NCBI GenBank assembly: GCA_035760705.1
Contig: DASTSL010000124.1
Location: forward strand, 1 to 64,000
Direction of reading: 5' to 3'
DNA: 64,000 bases
Origin: Allomeiothermus sp035760705
Lineage (GTDB): Bacteria; Deinococcota; Deinococci; Deinococcales; Thermaceae
The notes under the pieces: model-generated
What the model saw: only the letters and a program-made list of their open reading frames with translations
What the model was told of the DNA's origin: nothing
The model's database searches: none
Program-made: the position numbers and the translations under genes
Shown here: piece by piece, positions 60,728 through 64,000 of the stretch
Numbering within the stretch: position 1 is the first letter of the stretch
Layout: the number at the start of each line of letters is the position of its first letter

Positions 60728-60970
60728 CTATTGCATCCCGCCAATTCCCTCCTCTCCCTCGTCCAGTTCCTCGAGTTCTTCCTCGGCTTCCTCGTCCACC
60801 ACCTCGTAGTCGTCGATGTAATAGTCGGTGATGGCTTCACCCCCCGCCACCACCTCGCCGCCACTGGTGAGGGTCATCACCCCGTCCTCGTCCACCTCGA
60901 GCACCAGGTCATCAGGGTCAACATCATCGGGTACGTTCACCCGCATCACGATGGTCAGGTCCAGTTCCAT
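60728..60970 (-). CDS. Small acidic hypothetical protein (80 aa)
   Basis: MELDLTIVMRVNVPDDVDPD begins an 80-residue protein with a very acidic C-terminal part (DEEAEEELEELDEGEEG). SD GGAGG is well placed before ATG 60970. A small beta-type N-terminal half (LVLEVDEDGVMTLTSGG) may be a folded core. Being encoded just upstream of the basic SWIB protein on the same strand, it could be its partner, but this is only a guess. Confidence 0.7.
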   Translation of the reverse strand: MELDLTIVMRVNVPDDVDPDDLVLEVDEDGVMTLTSGGEVVAGGEAITDYYIDDYEVVDEEAEEELEELDEGEEGIGGMQ

Positions 60971-61109
60971 GCCACCTCCGAACGAGGATGAAACCCTCCG
61001 AGGAAAGTCTGGCAATCCCCGATGGTAGGAGGTGTGAGGCGGATAACCCCTCACCTGCCTCATCGGGCTCAAAACCGGAATAGACTGGGGCCAAGGGAGG
61101 GAGAACGCT

Positions 61110-64000
61110 ATGGGTTATCGCATTACCGGCCATGGTTTGAAACCGTATCAGGCAGCAAGGGTCGGGCGCATGGAGTTCCACGTCTCGCTGGGGGCACGTA
61201 ACCACTACCAGTTCGACCTCTCCTTGTTTTCCTCGTCCGGCAACGTGATCTTCGCCGACTTCGGGGCCGCCCGGCGCTTCGCCGCGGCCATGAACGCCAA
61301 ACGCGACCTGATCAGCCACCCCGAATCCGCGGTGAGCGCGGCCCAGATCGCGGCGATGGGGCTCATCGACGAGATGCTGCACTTCGTGGTGGAGCAGTAT
61401 CGCCAGCAGCAAAAACCAAGCGTCATGCTCGAGGCCCTCTCGGCGCTCGAGTTCAGCGTGGGCGCGGACACCCTGGAAACTGCCCTGCGGGCCTTCGCCA
61501 GTGAGTTCCCGCCGATCCGGGTCTACCGGGGCGAGATCACGCTAGAGGAGTACCTCTCGGGCACCACCGAGGGGCGGGCCAACCGGGAGATCTTGCTCGA
61601 GGAGATGCTGATGCTGTGGATGGCCAATGCCAACCCGGCGTTCGAGCCCTTCCTGGAACTCTTCGACGACACCCCACTGGAGCGCTTCACCGCCTACTTG
61701 CCGATCATCCAGAACCTCGAGACCTTCTTCGACGCCCAGCCGGCTTTTGCCGAAACCGGCCTGAGCCTCTTCCAGAGCCTGCGCCTGCCAGCCTTGATGC
61801 ACCCCGGCTCGCTCGAGGCCCAGCTCGATTTCCTGCTCAAACGCTTCGGCGGCACCCTGGGCCGTTTCATGTACCGCATCCTGACCGGGATGGACGTGCT
61901 GCGGGAAGAAGCCCGGTCGTTTTCGGTGCCGGTGCACTTCGACACCCCGCCGGGCGGCGGGATCAGCGCCGAGATGTACAACTGGCGCTCGAGGGGCACC
62001 GAGTACGAACCCGAGCAGTTCAGCCCCGACGTGGACTGGATGCCCCGCTGCGTGCTGATCGCCAAGAACGCCTTCGTCTGGCTCGATCAGCTCTCGAAAA
62101 AATACGCGCGGCCCATCACCACCCTGGACCAAATCCCCGAGGAGGAGCTGGACATCCTGGCGAGCTGGGGCGTCACCGCCTTGTGGCTGATCGGCTTGTG
62201 GGAGCGGAGCGCCGCCTCCAAGCGGATCAAGCAGATGATGGGCAACCCCGACGCGGTGGCCTCGGCCTACTCGCTCTACGACTACGTGATCGCCAAGGAC
62301 CTAGGGGGCGAACCGGCGGTGGAGGTGCTGCGGCAAAGGGCCTGGCGGCGCGGCATCCGGCTGGCTTCAGATATGGTGCCCAACCACACCGGCATCGACG
62401 GCAAGTGGGTGCTCGAGCACCCCGACTGGTTCATCAGCCTCCCCTACTCGCCCTACCCCAACTACACCTTTGGCGGCCCCGATCTGTCCTCGGATCCCCG
62501 GGTGGGGATCTTCCTCGAGGACCACTACTACGACAAATCCGATGCCGCCGTGGTGTTCAAGCGCGTGGATCGCTGGACCGGCGAGACCCGCTACATCTAC
62601 CATGGCAACGACGGCACCGCCATGCCCTGGAACGACACCGCCCAGCTCAACTACCTGAACCCCGAGGTGCGCGAAGCGGTGATCCAAACCATCCTGCACG
62701 TGGCCCGGCAGTTCCCGGTGATCCGCTTCGACGCAGCCATGACCCTGGCCAAGCGGCACATCCAGCGGCTGTGGTGGCCCGAGCCGGGGGGAAGCCCCTG
62801 GGGGGCCGCGATCCCCAGCCGGGCCGAGCACGCCATGACCAAGGAGGAGTTCGACCGCCTCATGCCGCAGGAGTTTTGGCGCGAGGTGGTGGACCGCTGC
62901 GCGGTGGAGGCCCCCGATACCCTCTTGCTGGCCGAGGCCTTCTGGATGATGGAGGGCTACTTCGTGCGCACCCTGGGGATGCACCGGGTCTACAACTCGG
63001 CCTTCATGAACATGCTGCGCGACGAGAAGAACGGCGAGTATCGGGCCATCATGAAGAACACCATGGAGTTCGAGCCGGAGATCCTGAAGCGCTTCGTCAA
63101 CTTCCTCAACAACCCCGACGAGAAGACCGCCGAGGAACAGTTCGGCAGGGGGGACAAGTATTTCGGAGTGATGACCCTGTGCGCCACGCTACCGGGCCTG
63201 CCGATGATCGGGCACGGGCAGGTGGAGGGCTTTACCGAGCGCTACGGGATGGAGTACCGCCGGGCCTACTACGACGAAACCCCCGACCAAGGGCTCATCG
63301 ATTACCACTACCAGCAGATCTTCCCCTTGCTCAAGAAGCGCTACCTCTTCGCCGAGGTGGAGAACTTCGTGCTCTACGATTTCTACGCCGGGGATAGCAT
63401 CAACGAGGACGTGTTCGCCTACTCCAACCGCCACCAGGGCGAGCGCTCGCTGATCGTCTACCACAATAAGCACGCCCAGACCAGGGGCTGGATCCGCACC
63501 TCGGTGGCCCAACCGGTGAAGGTCGGGGAGGGCCGGGAGATGCTCCAACGCACGCTCAACCAGGGGTTGGGGCTCTCCTTCGACACCTGGGCCATCTTCC
63601 GCGACACGGTGAGCGGCCTCGAGTACCTGCGCCCCTCCCGCGAGTTCCACGAAAAGGGGCTTTACCTCGAGCTGGGCCCCTACCAGCGGCACGTCTTCCT
63701 GGACTGGCGCGAGGTCAACGACCACGATGGCACCTATGCCCGCATCGCCCACATGCTGGGGGGGCGGGGAGTGCCCAGCGTGGAACACGCGCGGCGGGAG
63801 CTCTGGCTCGAGCCCGTCCTGACTCCTTTCCGCCAGCTCGTCAACCCGCAGATGCTCGAGAAGCTGATCGGGGCCAGGGCCCACAAAGGGAAGCCCGACA
63901 AGGCGGTGCTGGACGAGGTCACTGACAAGCTCACCGCGCTTGTGGAAGCCGCGCGGGAGTTTAGCGGGAGACCCCTCAAACCCGATCTCAAAGCCTTCCG
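61110..64000 (+). CDS. Large GH13 (alpha-amylase family) protein, 3' end beyond the window
   Basis: The frame is open from ATG 61110 (SD GGAGGGAG) to the window end, 963 codons so far. Residues 1-350 resemble no domain I know and are helical. The TIM barrel then shows region I DMVPNHTG (Asp421), region II VIRFDAAM (nucleophile Asp541), region III LLLAEAF (acid Glu609) and a region IV-like FVNFLNNPDEKTA, in which the usual NHD is replaced by NNPDE. A C-terminal part follows (SLIVYHNKHAQ). It should act on an alpha-glucan or glucosyl substrate, cytoplasmic since no signal peptide is seen. Confidence 0.85.
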   Translation, partial: MGYRITGHGLKPYQAARVGRMEFHVSLGARNHYQFDLSLFSSSGNVIFADFGAARRFAAAMNAKRDLISHPESAVSAAQIAAMGLIDEMLHFVVEQYRQQQKPSVMLEALSALEFSVGADTLETALRAFASEFPPIRVYRGEITLEEYLSGTTEGRANREILLEEMLMLWMANANPAFEPFLELFDDTPLERFTAYLPIIQNLETFFDAQPAFAETGLSLFQSLRLPALMHPGSLEAQLDFLLKRFGGTLGRFMYRILTGMDVLREEARSFSVPVHFDTPPGGGISAEMYNWRSRGTEYEPEQFSPDVDWMPRCVLIAKNAFVWLDQLSKKYARPITTLDQIPEEELDILASWGVTALWLIGLWERSAASKRIKQMMGNPDAVASAYSLYDYVIAKDLGGEPAVEVLRQRAWRRGIRLASDMVPNHTGIDGKWVLEHPDWFISLPYSPYPNYTFGGPDLSSDPRVGIFLEDHYYDKSDAAVVFKRVDRWTGETRYIYHGNDGTAMPWNDTAQLNYLNPEVREAVIQTILHVARQFPVIRFDAAMTLAKRHIQRLWWPEPGGSPWGAAIPSRAEHAMTKEEFDRLMPQEFWREVVDRCAVEAPDTLLLAEAFWMMEGYFVRTLGMHRVYNSAFMNMLRDEKNGEYRAIMKNTMEFEPEILKRFVNFLNNPDEKTAEEQFGRGDKYFGVMTLCATLPGLPMIGHGQVEGFTERYGMEYRRAYYDETPDQGLIDYHYQQIFPLLKKRYLFAEVENFVLYDFYAGDSINEDVFAYSNRHQGERSLIVYHNKHAQTRGWIRTSVAQPVKVGEGREMLQRTLNQGLGLSFDTWAIFRDTVSGLEYLRPSREFHEKGLYLELGPYQRHVFLDWREVNDHDGTYARIAHMLGGRGVPSVEHARRELWLEPVLTPFRQLVNPQMLEKLIGARAHKGKPDKAVLDEVTDKLTALVEAAREFSGRPLKPDLKAF

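Overview
This 64 kb window looks like a chromosomal segment of a thermophilic member of the Thermaceae, most likely a Meiothermus-type organism. That is an inference from gene content and base habits, not from a search. The evidence is a ba3-type cytochrome oxidase operon with the tiny CbaD subunit, an AmpT-like M29 aminopeptidase, MglB/MglA, a trehalose synthase, roughly two-thirds G+C, and a striking abundance of the hexamer CTCGAG. Many genes also have a -10 hexamer only 6-9 nt before the start codon and no Shine-Dalgarno (SD) site, i.e. probable leaderless mRNAs.

Layout. 1-4.6 kb: end of a response regulator, an MBL-fold hydrolase, an orphan DNA methyltransferase, and trpBA behind a complete attenuator with a Trp-rich leader peptide. 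5.2-8.8 kb: cbaDBA (ba3 oxidase) and an MFS transporter. 8.9-15.1 kb: DUF1353, rpsO, pnp, a uridine-kinase-like gene, a 22-codon ORF and rnj (RNA processing and decay). 15.2-19.0 kb: TlpA-like thioredoxin, UspA-like protein, short TreS, and a remnant joining the start of otsA to the end of otsB. 19.2-26.0 kb: a secreted DUF1175 / alpha-2-macroglobulin / HExxH protease cassette plus a nitrilase. 26.0-33.4 kb: PpiC foldase, hemG, a small unknown, and metY-metX under a SAM-I riboswitch. Then an orphan sugar-binding protein, a 984-residue SARP/NB-ARC/TPR regulator and an AEC transporter. 38-42 kb: prmA-rsmE-lipoprotein, and znuA divergent from a Fur/Zur regulator with an operator-like palindrome between them. 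42-47.5 kb: PfkB kinase and the glycine cleavage operon gcvT-H-PA-PB. 47.6-55.8 kb: mglBA, M20 peptidase, alpha/beta hydrolase, HemW-like protein, DUF952, mfd. 56-64 kb: pyroglutamyl peptidase, two glycosyltransferase-like genes, aminopeptidase T, a SWIB-domain protein, an acidic small protein, and a very large GH13 protein running off the end of the window.

The least ordinary material is between and inside genes. At least two families of short hairpin repeats sit in intercistronic gaps. Related hairpin-forming tandem duplications are present in frame inside two coding genes, and similar DNA appears to have remodelled the ends of others (trpB tail, signal peptide and C-terminus of the HExxH protease). 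A 22-codon ORF upstream of rnj copies the last nine codons of pnp and has a leader resembling that of rnj. These, with the DUF1175/A2M cassette and the SWIB protein, are the best leads.
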